From Mesorhizobium sp. Z1-4 (lineage in GTDB: Bacteria; Pseudomonadota; Alphaproteobacteria; Rhizobiales; Rhizobiaceae): a DNA stretch of 64,000 nucleotides. How positions within the stretch are numbered: position 1 is the stretch's first letter; every line of letters starts with the position of its first letter. Shown here in pieces: positions 9,445 through 20,276 of the stretch. The notes under the pieces are model-generated. The model was not told the origin of the DNA. It worked only from the letters and a program-made list of their open reading frames with translations, and did not search any database. The translations under genes were made by a program, and so were the position numbers. The stretch covers positions 109,828-173,827 of the forward strand of contig NZ_RCIO01000006.1 of the NCBI RefSeq assembly GCF_004000235.1, read 5' to 3'.

Positions 9445-9798
9445 ATGTTCTTGCCGGGCACCCCCAAGCCACGCGCCAGCTTGAAAGGCGCGATGGTGCT
9501 TTCAGCGCTCTTCGCCGTGTTTCCAGCTGCTGCTCATGACGCAAAGCCTACGAGCGCGATGCCGCAGGGCTGGTCTTATCCCATTTCCTGCTGTTCGGGT
9601 TATGACTGCCGTGAGGTCCCCTACACCCAGATCAAGGAGGGACCGGAGGGGTATGTCATCGCCAGCACCGGCGAGCTCATCCCGATGACCGACCGCAAGG
9701 TGAAACCGTCGCCGGACGGCGAGTTTCACTGGTGCTCGAGGGGCGGCAGGGAAGACGGAGCGACCATCTGCCTTTTCGTCCCGCCGCGCTCGTTCTGA
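9445..9798 (+). CDS. Small Cys-containing secreted protein, unknown function
   Basis: 117 residues. The ATG at 9445 is preceded by a strong AAGGAG ribosome site and gives a signal peptide (positively charged start, then GAMVLSALFAVFPAAAHD). The mature protein has five Cys, including an unusual CC pair (SYPISCCSGYDCR) and C-terminal WCSRGG and TICLFVPP. No family was recognised. The CtrA box directly upstream suggests cell-cycle control. It is convergent with pccB. Confidence 0.75.
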   Translation: MFLPGTPKPRASLKGAMVLSALFAVFPAAAHDAKPTSAMPQGWSYPISCCSGYDCREVPYTQIKEGPEGYVIASTGELIPMTDRKVKPSPDGEFHWCSRGGREDGATICLFVPPRSF

Positions 9799-9817
9799 AC
9801 AGCACTTACGCCCGAGC

Positions 9818-11350
<1,533 letters not shown>

Positions 11351-11452
11351 CGGCGGTTCCCCCACGCGGCTGCGATAGCCATCGGTTTTGTTACCACGAT
11401 TGCCGTGGCTGGCAAGCAATCCCCGGCGCGCTTCCGCTGTGCCGTATTTCCA

Positions 11453-11893
11453 TTACCAGCTGCCGGTGTTCTCCATTGAGGCCCAGGGTTCGGCCTTCTC
11501 TTTCGCGCCGCCCTTTTGCAGCAGTTCGAAAGAGATGTTGTCGGGCGAGCGCACGAATGCCATGCGCCCGTCGCGCGGCGGCCGGTTGATCGTCACTCCG
11601 GCATCCATCAGCTTCTGACAGGTAGCGTAGATGTCGTCGACCTCGTAAGCGAGGTGGCCGAAATTGCGGCCGCCCGAATATTCCTCGGGATCCCAGTTAT
11701 GGGTAAGTTCCAGCAGCGGCGCGGCCGACGCCTTGCCGGCCTCGACATCCTGTGATGCCGCGAGGAAGATGAGCGTGAAGCGGCCTGCTTCATTCTCGAT
11801 CCGGCGGGTTTCGACCATACCCATCTTGTTGCAGTAGAAGTCGAGCGACTTATCGATATCGGTCACCCTGACCATGGTGTGCAGATAGCGCAT
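11453..11893 (-). CDS. gloA: Lactoylglutathione lyase (glyoxalase I)
   Basis: 146 residues, preceded by a good CGGAGG ribosome site. The four metal ligands of glyoxalase I are visible: His in MRYLHTMVRV, Glu in LLELTHNW, His in NFGHLAYEV and Glu in ISFELLQKG. It isomerises the methylglyoxal-glutathione hemithioacetal to S-lactoylglutathione. The C-terminal tail (AKEKAEPWASMENTGSW) is usual in rhizobial GloA. It lies ~100 bases upstream of pccB on the same strand and may be cotranscribed. Confidence 0.93.
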   Translation of the reverse strand: MRYLHTMVRVTDIDKSLDFYCNKMGMVETRRIENEAGRFTLIFLAASQDVEAGKASAAPLLELTHNWDPEEYSGGRNFGHLAYEVDDIYATCQKLMDAGVTINRPPRDGRMAFVRSPDNISFELLQKGGAKEKAEPWASMENTGSW

Positions 11894-12124
11894 TTGGTGC
11901 CTCCGTTTTCAGCTCGTGGCCTGTTTAGGACGCAGCCGGTGTCATCCGCAACCGGCGCGAAGCGCAACCATGGTCGCTTAAAGCACAAGGAAAGCACCGG
12001 CTTGTCATGGAGATGTTGAAAAAATCGGCCTAGCCCTTGCTAACAGTCGATTTGAAAGTGTTATCCTGCTTCTCAGAATCAGTTGCGCCTGCGGGTATTG
12101 CGGAAGCGGGAAGGGTGCGTTCGG

Positions 12125-12721
12125 ATGGGGGACAAGTCCTTGTCGGAAAGGCGGAGCGAGGCTAATCAACCGGTACTCGCAAACGAGGAGCGGGCCGATC
12201 AGGAAGCCCTGATCGAGGTTGCCGGCGCCATCAAATGGTTCGACGTGGCCAAGGGCTACGGCTTCATTCTGCCAGACGACAAATCGCATGGAGACGTGCT
12301 GCTGCACGTGACCTGTCTGCGCCGCGACGGTTTCCAGACAGCACTCGAGGGCGCGCGCGTTGCTTGCCTTGCCCGTCAGGGTGAGCGCGGTTTGCAGGCC
12401 TTCAAGGTTCTGTCCATGGATGCCTCGACTGCCGTGCATCCGGCGGAACAGTCGCCCGACCGCACGCATGTTTCGGTGACGCCCGAAAGCGGCCTGGAGC
12501 GTGCGCTGGTGAAGTGGTTCAACCGCACCAAGGGTTTCGGGTTCCTGACCATGGGCGAGGGGACGGAAGACATCTTCGTCCATATGGAAACGCTGCGCCG
12601 CTATGGCGTGACTGAACTGCGGCCGGGCCAGGTCGTCCTGGTGCGCTTCGGCCGCGGCGAAAAAGGCCTTATGGCCGCCGAAATTTATCCGGATATGGGA
12701 ACCCTGCCGGTTTCGCACTGA
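12125..12721 (+). CDS. Two-domain cold-shock protein
   Basis: 198 residues from the ATG at 12125. Two cold-shock domains are present, at about residues 35-95 ([19 protein letters not shown], then [11 protein letters not shown]) and 125-190 ([17 protein letters not shown], then [13 protein letters not shown]), each with RNP1 and RNP2 motifs. The linker is acidic and Pro-rich. This tandem layout is typical of the alphaproteobacterial stationary-phase or cold-shock CSD proteins, which bind single-stranded RNA and DNA. The 230-base region upstream could hold a regulatory leader but no motif was certain. Confidence 0.9.
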   Translation: MGDKSLSERRSEANQPVLANEERADQEALIEVAGAIKWFDVAKGYGFILPDDKSHGDVLLHVTCLRRDGFQTALEGARVACLARQGERGLQAFKVLSMDASTAVHPAEQSPDRTHVSVTPESGLERALVKWFNRTKGFGFLTMGEGTEDIFVHMETLRRYGVTELRPGQVVLVRFGRGEKGLMAAEIYPDMGTLPVSH

Positions 12722-12747
12722 CGCGGCCGGAACTCAGGGAGAGCCCC

Positions 12748-13251
12748 ATGCGCCGGCTCGCGGCCTACCTCGCAATATTACCGTCCACTCTGCTTCTGGC
12801 GGCGTCGCTGTACGGAACGCTCGCCTTGGCGCAGGGCGGGCAGCCTATGCTGCTGCCGGTCGATCCCGCACCGCTGATCATCGAAACGCAGTCGGGCCCA
12901 CGCAGCTTCTCGGTGGAGATTGCGGACGAGGGTTCGGAACGTGCGCGCGGGCTCATGTATCGCCAGAATCTGCCGGAAACGCGCGGCATGCTGTTCGTAT
13001 TCGAAAACACGCGGCGTGTGGCATTCTGGATGAAGAACACACCCCTGCCGCTCGACCTCATCTTTATCGGTGAGGACGGGAAAGTGAGCACGGTCGGGCA
13101 GGGCGAACCGTTCTCGGAGGCGCCCATCGCCGCCGCCGGTCCGGTGCGTTTTGTGCTCGAAGTACACCAGGGCACCGCCGCAGGGCTCGGCGTTGCGCCG
13201 GGCGACAGGTTGCACCACCCGATAATCGACGCTATCGCAGAGGCCAGATAA
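12748..13251 (+). CDS. DUF192 (UPF0127) family secreted protein
   Basis: 167 residues with an N-terminal signal peptide (LAAYLAILPSTLLLAASLYG). The core shows the DUF192 pattern: ERARGLMYRQNLPETRGMLF, VAFWMKNTPLPLDLIFI and a GDRL-like end. The family is widespread and its function is not established. It starts 26 bases after the cold-shock gene and ends 28 bases before the alpha/beta hydrolase, so all may share a transcript. Confidence 0.88.
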   Translation: MRRLAAYLAILPSTLLLAASLYGTLALAQGGQPMLLPVDPAPLIIETQSGPRSFSVEIADEGSERARGLMYRQNLPETRGMLFVFENTRRVAFWMKNTPLPLDLIFIGEDGKVSTVGQGEPFSEAPIAAAGPVRFVLEVHQGTAAGLGVAPGDRLHHPIIDAIAEAR

Positions 13252-13279
13252 CCGTCATCTGCGGGAGCGTTACTTCGGA

Positions 13280-14035
13280 ATGGAATCGTTTTCCAATGAG
13301 GGGTTCGATCTCGCATATCAGCAGAAGGGAGAGGGTGATCCGGTTCTTCTCCTGCACGGCTTCGGATCGAGTTCTTTCGTAAACTGGGTCAATCCCGGCT
13401 GGTTCAAGACACTGACGGAAGCAGGCTACCGCGTGATCGCGTTCGATCACCGCGGCCACGGTCAGTCGTCGCTCAGCTATGAGACCAGGGACTACACGCC
13501 AAGCCGCATGGCCGCCGATGCAGCTGCGCTGCTCGACCATCTCGAAATTCCCCGCGCGCACGTCATGGGATATTCGATGGGCGCCCGCGTTGCGGCGTTC
13601 ATGGCACTGGAACATCCGAAGCATGTGGCCACGGTGATTTTCGGCGGCCTGGGCATCGGCATGGTGAAGGGGCTTGGCGACTGGGATCAAATCGCCGATG
13701 CGCTTCTGGCGACCGACCCGGCCACGATCACTCATCCGCGGGCGCAGATGTTTAGGGCATTTGCCGATCAGACCCGCAGCGACCGCCGGGCGCTCGCTGC
13801 ATGCATTGAATCATCGCGCCAGCTCATTGCCCCGGACAGGATTGCCGAAATCGCACAGCCGGCGCTCGTTGCGGTCGGCACAACCGACGACATCGCCGGT
13901 GAGCCCGGGCCGCTGGCCGATCTCATGCCGAACGCCACGGCGTTTGCCATCGAGGGCCGCGATCATATGCAGTCGGTCGGCGACCGCAGCTTCAAGGCCC
14001 GCGTTCTCCAATTCCTGATGGAGCATCCCCTTTGA
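13280..14035 (+). CDS. Alpha/beta hydrolase (first of two tandem copies)
   Basis: 251 residues. The HGFGSS oxyanion loop (about residue 30), the nucleophile elbow GYSMGA and the C-terminal GRDHMQSV His complete a standard serine-hydrolase triad. The sequence has no close hallmark of a specific pathway; esterase, lactonase or haloperoxidase-like activities are all possible. The stop codon overlaps the TTG start of the next hydrolase, suggesting translational coupling. Confidence 0.85.
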   Translation: MESFSNEGFDLAYQQKGEGDPVLLLHGFGSSSFVNWVNPGWFKTLTEAGYRVIAFDHRGHGQSSLSYETRDYTPSRMAADAAALLDHLEIPRAHVMGYSMGARVAAFMALEHPKHVATVIFGGLGIGMVKGLGDWDQIADALLATDPATITHPRAQMFRAFADQTRSDRRALAACIESSRQLIAPDRIAEIAQPALVAVGTTDDIAGEPGPLADLMPNATAFAIEGRDHMQSVGDRSFKARVLQFLMEHPL

Positions 14036-14901
14036 TATCAAGACAGACACTGACATTCCAGGGTGCGGAGGGAAACGCACTCCGCGCCGATCTCTGGGAT
14101 GGCGGTGGTCATCCGGTAATCTTTCTGCATGGCGGCGGCCAAACGCGCCGTGCCTGGGACAAGACTGCCCGTCAGGTTGCCGTCAATGGCATGCGCGCCA
14201 TCACCGTCGATCTGCGAGGCCATGGCGAGAGCGCGTGGGTCGAGAGCGGCAATTACACCTTCATGGACTATGCCGGGGATGTCGCGGCAGTTGTTAGGCA
14301 GGTGGAAGCGAAATTCCACGCGCGCCCGTCCAATGTCGGCGCGTCTTTGGGCGGGCTTTCGTCACTGGCTGCGGAACTTCGTCTCGGGCCGTTGCTCGAA
14401 ACGCTCGTTCTGGTGGACATCACGCCGCGCATGAACCCGGAGGGCGTGGCCAAGATCCAGGGCTTCATGGGCGAGAACATGGATGAAGGCTTCGCAACGC
14501 TCGAAGACGCGGCGGATGCCATTGCCGCCTATCTTCCGCACCGCAAGCGTCCTTCGTCGCTGGAAGGCCTGCGCAAGAATCTGCGGCACGGCGAGGACGG
14601 CCGCTACCGCTGGCATTGGGACCCCGAGTTTGTGCGCGGCGAGCGCAACATCAATCTGGGGGTAGCCGAGTTCATGGCACAGTTGCTCGACAATTTGCCC
14701 AAGCTGGTCATCCCATCGCTGCTGGTGCGCGGCATGCAGTCCGAGCTGGTTGGCGAAGAAGAAGCGCGCGAGTTCGTCGACCTCGCGCAGGCAGCCTCCT
14801 ATGTCGACGTCAGCGGCGCCGGGCATATGGTCGCCGGGGACCGCAATGACGTGTTCTCCGAAGCTGTGCTCGAGTTTCTGACCGGGCGCGCAGCCGCCTA
14901 G
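14032..14901 (+). CDS. Alpha/beta hydrolase (second of two tandem copies)
   Basis: 289 residues beginning at a TTG that overlaps the upstream TGA (TTGA). HGGGQTRRAW near residue 30, DLRGHGES, the nucleophile elbow GASLGG and the C-terminal GAGHMVAGD mark a complete alpha/beta hydrolase. It differs enough from its neighbour to be a separate enzyme rather than a recent duplicate. The substrate is unknown. Its stop codon TAG shares three of four bases of a CTAG palindrome with the stop of the convergent YcaQ-type gene. Confidence 0.85.
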   Translation: MISRQTLTFQGAEGNALRADLWDGGGHPVIFLHGGGQTRRAWDKTARQVAVNGMRAITVDLRGHGESAWVESGNYTFMDYAGDVAAVVRQVEAKFHARPSNVGASLGGLSSLAAELRLGPLLETLVLVDITPRMNPEGVAKIQGFMGENMDEGFATLEDAADAIAAYLPHRKRPSSLEGLRKNLRHGEDGRYRWHWDPEFVRGERNINLGVAEFMAQLLDNLPKLVIPSLLVRGMQSELVGEEEAREFVDLAQAASYVDVSGAGHMVAGDRNDVFSEAVLEFLTGRAAA

Positions 14902-16103
14902 TCGTCCGGGTGGTCGGCGCAGAACCAGCCCGGTTCGAAGCTGACCTGACTGACGCCTGAGAAGCGCCGCATCCGTTCGAGCTCCGCCTCGATGTCGTTG
15001 CGCAGCGCATTTGAGGCGCGCACGCCGGGTTCCTTCCAGAACGCCCTGACGGCAAGCACGTCCTGATCGCGGTTTGCCTTCATGTCGATACGGCCGACAA
15101 TGCGGTCGCCGCGCATGACGGGAAAAACATAATAGCCATAGCGCCGCTTGGCTTCCGGCACGAAAATCTCGATCCGGTAGAAAAAGCCGAACAGCCGCTC
15201 GGTCCGGTTGCGGTTTCTGAGCAGCGGGTCGAACGGGCTGAGGATACGAACGCGGCTGGGCGGTTCTGGAATGCTGTCGAGAACGTTCTCGTGCTCGGCC
15301 AGGATAAAACTCGGTGCAGGCCGCCCGCCGGCCATCGTCTCGGCCTTGACCGGGATCAGCTCGCTTTTGTGGGCTCTGATCCATTCCTCGACATCTGCCG
15401 GAGACAGCAAGTCCCAAAACGCGGCGATTTCGCCGCGGCTGGCCATGCCGAGCCGCTTAAGGGCGTCGCGGCACGCCCAGTCGACGAATTCGTCGTGGTC
15501 TACCCGCCTTGTCCAGTGTTCGGCCGGTATCACCCGTTCGGAAAGGTCATAGACTTTCTGAAAGCCTTCGCGGCGGGTGATCGCCAGTTCGCCCGTCTGC
15601 CAGAGATATTCGAGCGCCGCCTTGGCCGGATGCCAGTCCCACCAGCCGGTGTTGGGCTTGTCGCCTTCGAAATCGCGCGCCATCGCCGGTCCCTTCACCG
15701 CCACACGTTCGCGCACGGCGTCTATGTCGCGGTCGAAACCTTCATTGTTGAAATGGCCTCTCCAGCGTTCGCGCAACCGCGCCTTCTGCTTTTCGAAGCG
15801 ATGCCGCCAATAGGGGAAAAACGCCGACGGGATGATCGAGGCGTCATGCGTCCAGTTTTCAAACAGGAGCCGGTCTTTCTCGATCAGCGCGGAGAGATGG
15901 CTCTTGCGGTAGGTCTGGCTGCGCGAGAACAGGATATGGTGATGCGCACGTTCGACGACCTGGATGCTGTCGACCTGTACGTAGCCCAGGCCGGTGATGG
16001 CGTCCGCCAGCCCGTCCTTGCCGAGCATGCGGCCGGGATCTCGGCAAAGCCCCTGTCTGGAAATGAACAGACGCCGTGCGTCCGCATTTGAGATCATGCG
16101 CAT
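14898..16103 (-). CDS. YcaQ/AlkZ-like crosslink-repair DNA glycosylase family protein (winged helix, HTH_42)
   Basis: 401 residues. The fold-defining pattern of the family is present: YVQVDSIQVV (Gln-Val-Asp, the QxD catalytic motif of YcaQ), RAHHHILFSR, WTHDASIIP, and a C-terminal LSPFDPLLRNR with GYYVFPVMRGDRIVGRIDMK. The E. coli homologue unhooks interstrand crosslinks and excises N7-alkylated purines. The QxD variant argues for YcaQ-like activity rather than the QxQ of AlkZ, though activity is inferred. It is a single gene, convergent with the hydrolase pair with a 4-bp overlap of stop codons. Confidence 0.85.
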   Translation of the reverse strand: MRMISNADARRLFISRQGLCRDPGRMLGKDGLADAITGLGYVQVDSIQVVERAHHHILFSRSQTYRKSHLSALIEKDRLLFENWTHDASIIPSAFFPYWRHRFEKQKARLRERWRGHFNNEGFDRDIDAVRERVAVKGPAMARDFEGDKPNTGWWDWHPAKAALEYLWQTGELAITRREGFQKVYDLSERVIPAEHWTRRVDHDEFVDWACRDALKRLGMASRGEIAAFWDLLSPADVEEWIRAHKSELIPVKAETMAGGRPAPSFILAEHENVLDSIPEPPSRVRILSPFDPLLRNRNRTERLFGFFYRIEIFVPEAKRRYGYYVFPVMRGDRIVGRIDMKANRDQDVLAVRAFWKEPGVRASNALRNDIEAELERMRRFSGVSQVSFEPGWFCADHPDD

Positions 16104-16180
16104 GAGCGATCCCTGAAGGATTCGGATATCGGATTTCCACCCGAATCCTGCGGGGATTTCAATGTGCGCGCCGCGGGGCT

Positions 16181-16200
16181 CCTGACAGTGCGGTGTCAGG
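16181..16200. other. Short hairpin at the end of the GGDEF-EAL gene
   Basis: CCTGACA/TGTCAGG, a 7-bp stem with a 6-base loop. It overlaps the stop codon of the MHYT-GGDEF-EAL gene and has no T-run on either side, so it is more likely an mRNA 3'-end structure than an intrinsic terminator. Confidence 0.4.
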
Positions 16201-18340
16201 CAATGTTGCGAATTTTGGTCTGTACGGCTGTTGCCTTGACGGATTTCGTGTTGCGCCGCGCCGCAGGGAAGGACGGTTTGGGTTGATTGGCATCCGTCCG
16301 ATCACCGCCCGCGGTCTTTGCAGCCGCGTCGAATACCCGGTGAACGTCCTCGACCTTGAGCGGGCGGCTGAACAGATATCCCTGGGCCTCGTCGCAGCCC
16401 TGCTCGGAAAGGAATGCAAGGTGAGCTTCCTTCTCCACGCCTTCCGCAAGTACGGGAATATTGAGGCTGTCGGCCAGAATGATCGTCGACCGGACAATGG
16501 CGCTCGCCTGTTCGCTGGTGCCGAGATCGCTGATGAAAGACTTGTCGATCTTGATTTTGTCGAACGGGAACGCCCGCAAGGTGGAGAGGGACGAATAGCC
16601 CTGGCCATAATCGTCCATAGCGATCTTCACGCCCATCGACTTCAGCTGGCGGATGATGTGTAGCGCAACCTGCTGGTCGTTGATGATGCTGGATTCGGTG
16701 ATTTCGAGTTCCAGCCGTGTGGGTGAAAGACCGGTTTCGAGAAGGATCTCGTGGACGATCTGTGGCAGGTTCGATTGCAGTATCTGCGCCGAGGCGACGT
16801 TCACAGCCACCTTGTACGATTTTGGCCAGCTAGCCGCTTCCCGGCACGCTTCCCTCAACACCCATTCGCCAATGGGTACGATAAGCCCTGTTTCTTCTGC
16901 GATGCCGATGAAGTCGTTCGGGCCGACCAGCCCGCGCTCGCTGTGGTTCCAGCGCACGAGCGCCTCGAAGCCGACGATCCCGCGCGCCGCGACATCCACC
17001 TGCGGCTGGTAGTGGAGCTCCAGCTCGCCCCTCTCGACGGCGTGGCGCAGCTCCAGCGCGAGGGCGCTTTTCTCGCGGTTCGATTCATCCATTGATGCTT
17101 CATAGAAACAAACCTTGTCCGATGCCGACTGTTTGGCCCGGTACATTGCCAGGTCCGCACGTCCGGTCAGTGCGTCGGGCACAAGACCGTCTTGAGGGAA
17201 AAGGCTGACGCCGATGCTGGCGCCGACGGTCAGGATGCGACCTTCGTGCGGGATCGGTTTATTGATTTCGTCGTAGATATGCTCGGCGAATTGCTTTGCT
17301 TCTTCCCGCGAATAGATTGCGTCGCATACGGCAACGAACTCATCGCCGCCAACACGCGCAACGAATGCGTTGGAGGGCAAATTTTCCGAAAGCCGCTCTG
17401 CGACCTCACGCAGGACCGCATCGCCGGCGGCGTGCCCATGCACATCGTTGACATCCTTGAACCGGTCGAGGTCGATAGCCGCGATCGCGATCGTCTGCGA
17501 TCCCTTCGACGCGTCCGAAATCAGCGCCTGCAGCCTGCCGGCGAGATGCGGCCTGTTGGGCAGGCCGGTGACGGCGTCATGCAACGCCATGCGGCGCAGT
17601 GTCTGCACCGACTCTTCGTCGCGCTGCAGATCGATCAGATAGCTCGACACGGCCGTCATCAGGATCAGCACGATCACCGTAACCACCGCGACCACGAGCA
17701 TGGAGCTGGAAACCATACCCTCCGGTACCGCGACTGTGGAATTCGGTGTGACGATAACCGATCCCATGGCGGTGAAATGCATGGTCGCAATTCCGAGAAT
17801 GAGTGCGACCGAGCTGCCATATTTGCAGAAACGGGTTACCGGGCGTGCGAGACGGTTGAATGTCAGCGCGCCGAAGAAACAGCCGAATATGACCGATGCG
17901 ACCGCGAGCGTTGGGTCGAAGGTCACCGTGCCGGCAACGCGAAATGCCATCATGCCGGTAAAGTGCATGACAGCGATCCCAAGCCCGAAGAGGGCACCGC
18001 CGATTTCGATTCCCGGGCCGCGCGTGCCTGCTGCAATTGCCTGTCCCGAAAACGCAAAACCCATGGCAAGAAGCAGCGAAACCAGGGTGCCCATCGGCTC
18101 ATAGGCATGCTCGATGCCGGGCGAATAACCGAGCATCGCCAGGAAATGCGTCGTCCAGACCACCGAGCCGGCGACCAGCGACGACAGGAACATCCACAAG
18201 ATGCGGTGATGGCCGATGGTTCGGCTGACCCGCCCGAAGAGACGGGTTGCGATAAAGGAGCCCAGAACGCAGACGGATACCGCCAGAGCGAGATAGCGGT
18301 AGTCATGCTGGTAGATGATGCAATTTAGGACGCTGTACAT
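16196..18340 (-). CDS. MHYT-GGDEF-EAL membrane protein (cyclic-di-GMP turnover)
   Basis: 714 residues. Residues 1-240 form a seven-helix MHYT sensor with three copies of the motif in variant form (THFLAM, MHFTGM, MHFTAM), thought to bind a metal and sense a diatomic gas or redox state. A GGDEF domain follows (RVGGDEFVAVC, intact active site), then an EAL domain (GFEALVRWNHS, with ELEITES and AMDDYGQGYSS catalytic blocks). Both catalytic motifs look complete, so the protein may make and break c-di-GMP, or only one activity may dominate. No partner gene is adjacent; a near-match CtrA box lies about 85 bases upstream. Confidence 0.92.
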   Translation of the reverse strand: MYSVLNCIIYQHDYRYLALAVSVCVLGSFIATRLFGRVSRTIGHHRILWMFLSSLVAGSVVWTTHFLAMLGYSPGIEHAYEPMGTLVSLLLAMGFAFSGQAIAAGTRGPGIEIGGALFGLGIAVMHFTGMMAFRVAGTVTFDPTLAVASVIFGCFFGALTFNRLARPVTRFCKYGSSVALILGIATMHFTAMGSVIVTPNSTVAVPEGMVSSSMLVVAVVTVIVLILMTAVSSYLIDLQRDEESVQTLRRMALHDAVTGLPNRPHLAGRLQALISDASKGSQTIAIAAIDLDRFKDVNDVHGHAAGDAVLREVAERLSENLPSNAFVARVGGDEFVAVCDAIYSREEAKQFAEHIYDEINKPIPHEGRILTVGASIGVSLFPQDGLVPDALTGRADLAMYRAKQSASDKVCFYEASMDESNREKSALALELRHAVERGELELHYQPQVDVAARGIVGFEALVRWNHSERGLVGPNDFIGIAEETGLIVPIGEWVLREACREAASWPKSYKVAVNVASAQILQSNLPQIVHEILLETGLSPTRLELEITESSIINDQQVALHIIRQLKSMGVKIAMDDYGQGYSSLSTLRAFPFDKIKIDKSFISDLGTSEQASAIVRSTIILADSLNIPVLAEGVEKEAHLAFLSEQGCDEAQGYLFSRPLKVEDVHRVFDAAAKTAGGDRTDANQPKPSFPAARRNTKSVKATAVQTKIRNIA

Positions 18341-18438
18341 TGGTCGATCTCGGTTGCAGGCCTCTAGCTTCCGAAATAACGACCAATGATTGCATAATGC
18401 GTCGGTTCAATTGCTGGGTTGGTTAGCGCGGCGTTAAT

Positions 18439-19239
18439 CTACCTGCCTTGAAATCGCGGTTCTCTGCGCTGCCTGAAGGCAAGCCGGCCTTCTTCATAGT
18501 CGGCGCTGTCGAATGTCGCGGCGCCAAGCGCCTGAGCGTCTTCTGCGTCAGACGGGTTGCCGCTGAGCACCGCGCGGATCGCGGCTTTTGACGCTTTGAC
18601 CGATAGCGGAGCTGCACGAGCGATGGTCTCGGCTATCTCCGCGGCCCTCGCGTCTACGGCGTTGGCGGGCAGAATTTCGGCCAGAAACCCGATCCGCAAG
18701 GCTTCGGCTGCAGACAGGCGCGTAGCGCTGAAGGTAAGGTATTTCGCGAATTGCGGTCCGCAGGCGTGGACGATGTCGGCCATCGCGTCATGCGGATAGG
18801 CAAGCCCGAGCCGCGCCGCCGGCACCGAAAAGTGCGCATCGTTGCTTGCCAGCCTTATGTCGCAGGCTGCCGCTATGCCGAACCCGCCGCCGAAACAGAT
18901 GCCGCTGATCGCGGCCACGGTAGGGATGGGCGAATTCCGGATTGCCGCGAAAGCTTCGGAGTTTGCGTTTTCGTAGGCGCGCGCGGTTTCGGTATCGCGC
19001 CGGACAGTATCGAACTCGCCGATGTCGGCTCCGGCGCAGAAATCCTCGCCGGTGCCGCCGATCAGAACCACACGAACGCCAGGATCGGAGCATGCCCGCT
19101 CCATGCGCTCAGTAAGGCCGCGCCACATCGTTTGGCTGAGTGCGTTGCGTTTGTCGGGCCGGTCGATTGTGACCCTGGCAACATGGTTCGCTATCTCAAG
19201 TTTGATGCTGCCGTCTTGCGCGGCCCCGGTATCGGGCAT
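18439..19239 (-). CDS. Enoyl-CoA hydratase/isomerase (crotonase) family protein
   Basis: 266 residues from the ATG at 19239; an ATG at 19281 is the alternative and would add 14 residues. DRPDKRNALSQ, the oxyanion-hole segments GTGEDFCAGADIGEF and GICFGGGFGIAAACDIRLAS are clear. The segment where the catalytic Glu of true crotonase would lie reads GLAYPHDAM rather than the canonical G-x-PG-GG, so the exact reaction cannot be assigned. Divergent from cysE with about 130 bases between the starts. Confidence 0.85.
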   Translation of the reverse strand: MPDTGAAQDGSIKLEIANHVARVTIDRPDKRNALSQTMWRGLTERMERACSDPGVRVVLIGGTGEDFCAGADIGEFDTVRRDTETARAYENANSEAFAAIRNSPIPTVAAISGICFGGGFGIAAACDIRLASNDAHFSVPAARLGLAYPHDAMADIVHACGPQFAKYLTFSATRLSAAEALRIGFLAEILPANAVDARAAEIAETIARAAPLSVKASKAAIRAVLSGNPSDAEDAQALGAATFDSADYEEGRLAFRQRREPRFQGR

Positions 19240-19367
19240 GTTCAATTCCGTTTGATCGCCGTTAAGGAAAATACGGTTCATCTCTATATGTCGATCAATT
19301 ATGCTGCGCCACAACGATCCCCGCCGTCTGCGGGATGCTGATTGCGCGCATCGAACAGGAGAATGAG

Positions 19368-20192
19368 ATGAGCCCCCAAAGCGCAGCAAGGTCGGACCGC
19401 GTCCAGCCTGTCGATCCGATCTGGCGTTCGATCCGCGATGAAGCGCAGGACGCCATCGAGAACGACCCCATTCTCGCGGCGTTCCTGTATTCGGCGATCC
19501 TCAATCAGAATTCGCTTGAAGACGCCGTCATCCACCGCATCTCCGAGCGGCTCGACCATTCGGACATGAACGCCGATCTGATACGGCAGGCGTTCCAGGC
19601 TATGCTTGCCGACGAGCCGGAATGGAGCTCGGTCGTGCGTGTCGACATTCAGGCGGTCTACGATCGCGATCCCGCATGCGACCGCTTCATGATGCCGGTG
19701 CTTTATTTCAAGGGCTTCCACGCATTGCAGACCCACCGCCTGGCGCACTGGATGTGGAACAATGGCCGCAGGGACTTTGCGCTCTATCTGCAAAGCCGTT
19801 CCTCCAGCGTGTTCCAGACTGACATCAACCCGGCCGCCAGGATCGGCAAGGGCATTTTCATCGACCATGCGACCGGCCTGGTGGTCGGCGAAACGGCGAC
19901 GGTCGGCGACAACGTGTCGATCCTTCAGAACGTCACGCTCGGCGGCACAGGCAAGACAGCGGGCGACAGGCACCCGAAGATTCGCGACGGCGTGTTGATC
20001 GGTTCCGGCGCAAAGATCCTCGGCAATATCGAGATCGGCCACTGCACCAAGGTGGCTGCGGGCTCGGTCGTGCTGAAATCGGTACCCAACAACAAGACCG
20101 TTGCCGGCGTACCTGCGCGCATTGTGGGCGAGGCGGGCTGCGATGAGCCATCGCGCATGATGGACCAGCTTCTGGCCGGTATCGGCGAATAG
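19368..20192 (+). CDS. cysE: Serine O-acetyltransferase
   Basis: 274 residues from the ATG at 19368, preceded by AGGAGA. The N-terminal helical domain (DPIWRSIRDEAQ, then HRLAHWMWNNGRR) and the C-terminal hexapeptide-repeat domain (INPAARIGKGIFIDHATG, VVGETATVGDN, ILQNVTLGGTGK) are those of CysE. It makes O-acetyl-L-serine for cysteine synthesis and is usually feedback-inhibited by cysteine. A terminator-like hairpin follows before the next small gene. Confidence 0.95.
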   Translation: MSPQSAARSDRVQPVDPIWRSIRDEAQDAIENDPILAAFLYSAILNQNSLEDAVIHRISERLDHSDMNADLIRQAFQAMLADEPEWSSVVRVDIQAVYDRDPACDRFMMPVLYFKGFHALQTHRLAHWMWNNGRRDFALYLQSRSSSVFQTDINPAARIGKGIFIDHATGLVVGETATVGDNVSILQNVTLGGTGKTAGDRHPKIRDGVLIGSGAKILGNIEIGHCTKVAAGSVVLKSVPNNKTVAGVPARIVGEAGCDEPSRMMDQLLAGIGE

Positions 20193-20219
20193 CCCGTCCG
20201 CACTTTACATTCGTATCGG

Positions 20220-20246
20220 GGCCGTGCCAGAAGCGCACGGCCTTTT
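20220..20246 (+). terminator. Rho-independent terminator after cysE
   Basis: An 8-bp stem (GGCCGTGC/GCACGGCC) with a 7-base loop is followed by TTTT. It lies between cysE and the DUF3126 gene, so the latter either depends on read-through or has its own promoter. Confidence 0.75.
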
Positions 20247-20276
20247 ACGTTTTGCGGCCGAACCGGAGAATAGAGA

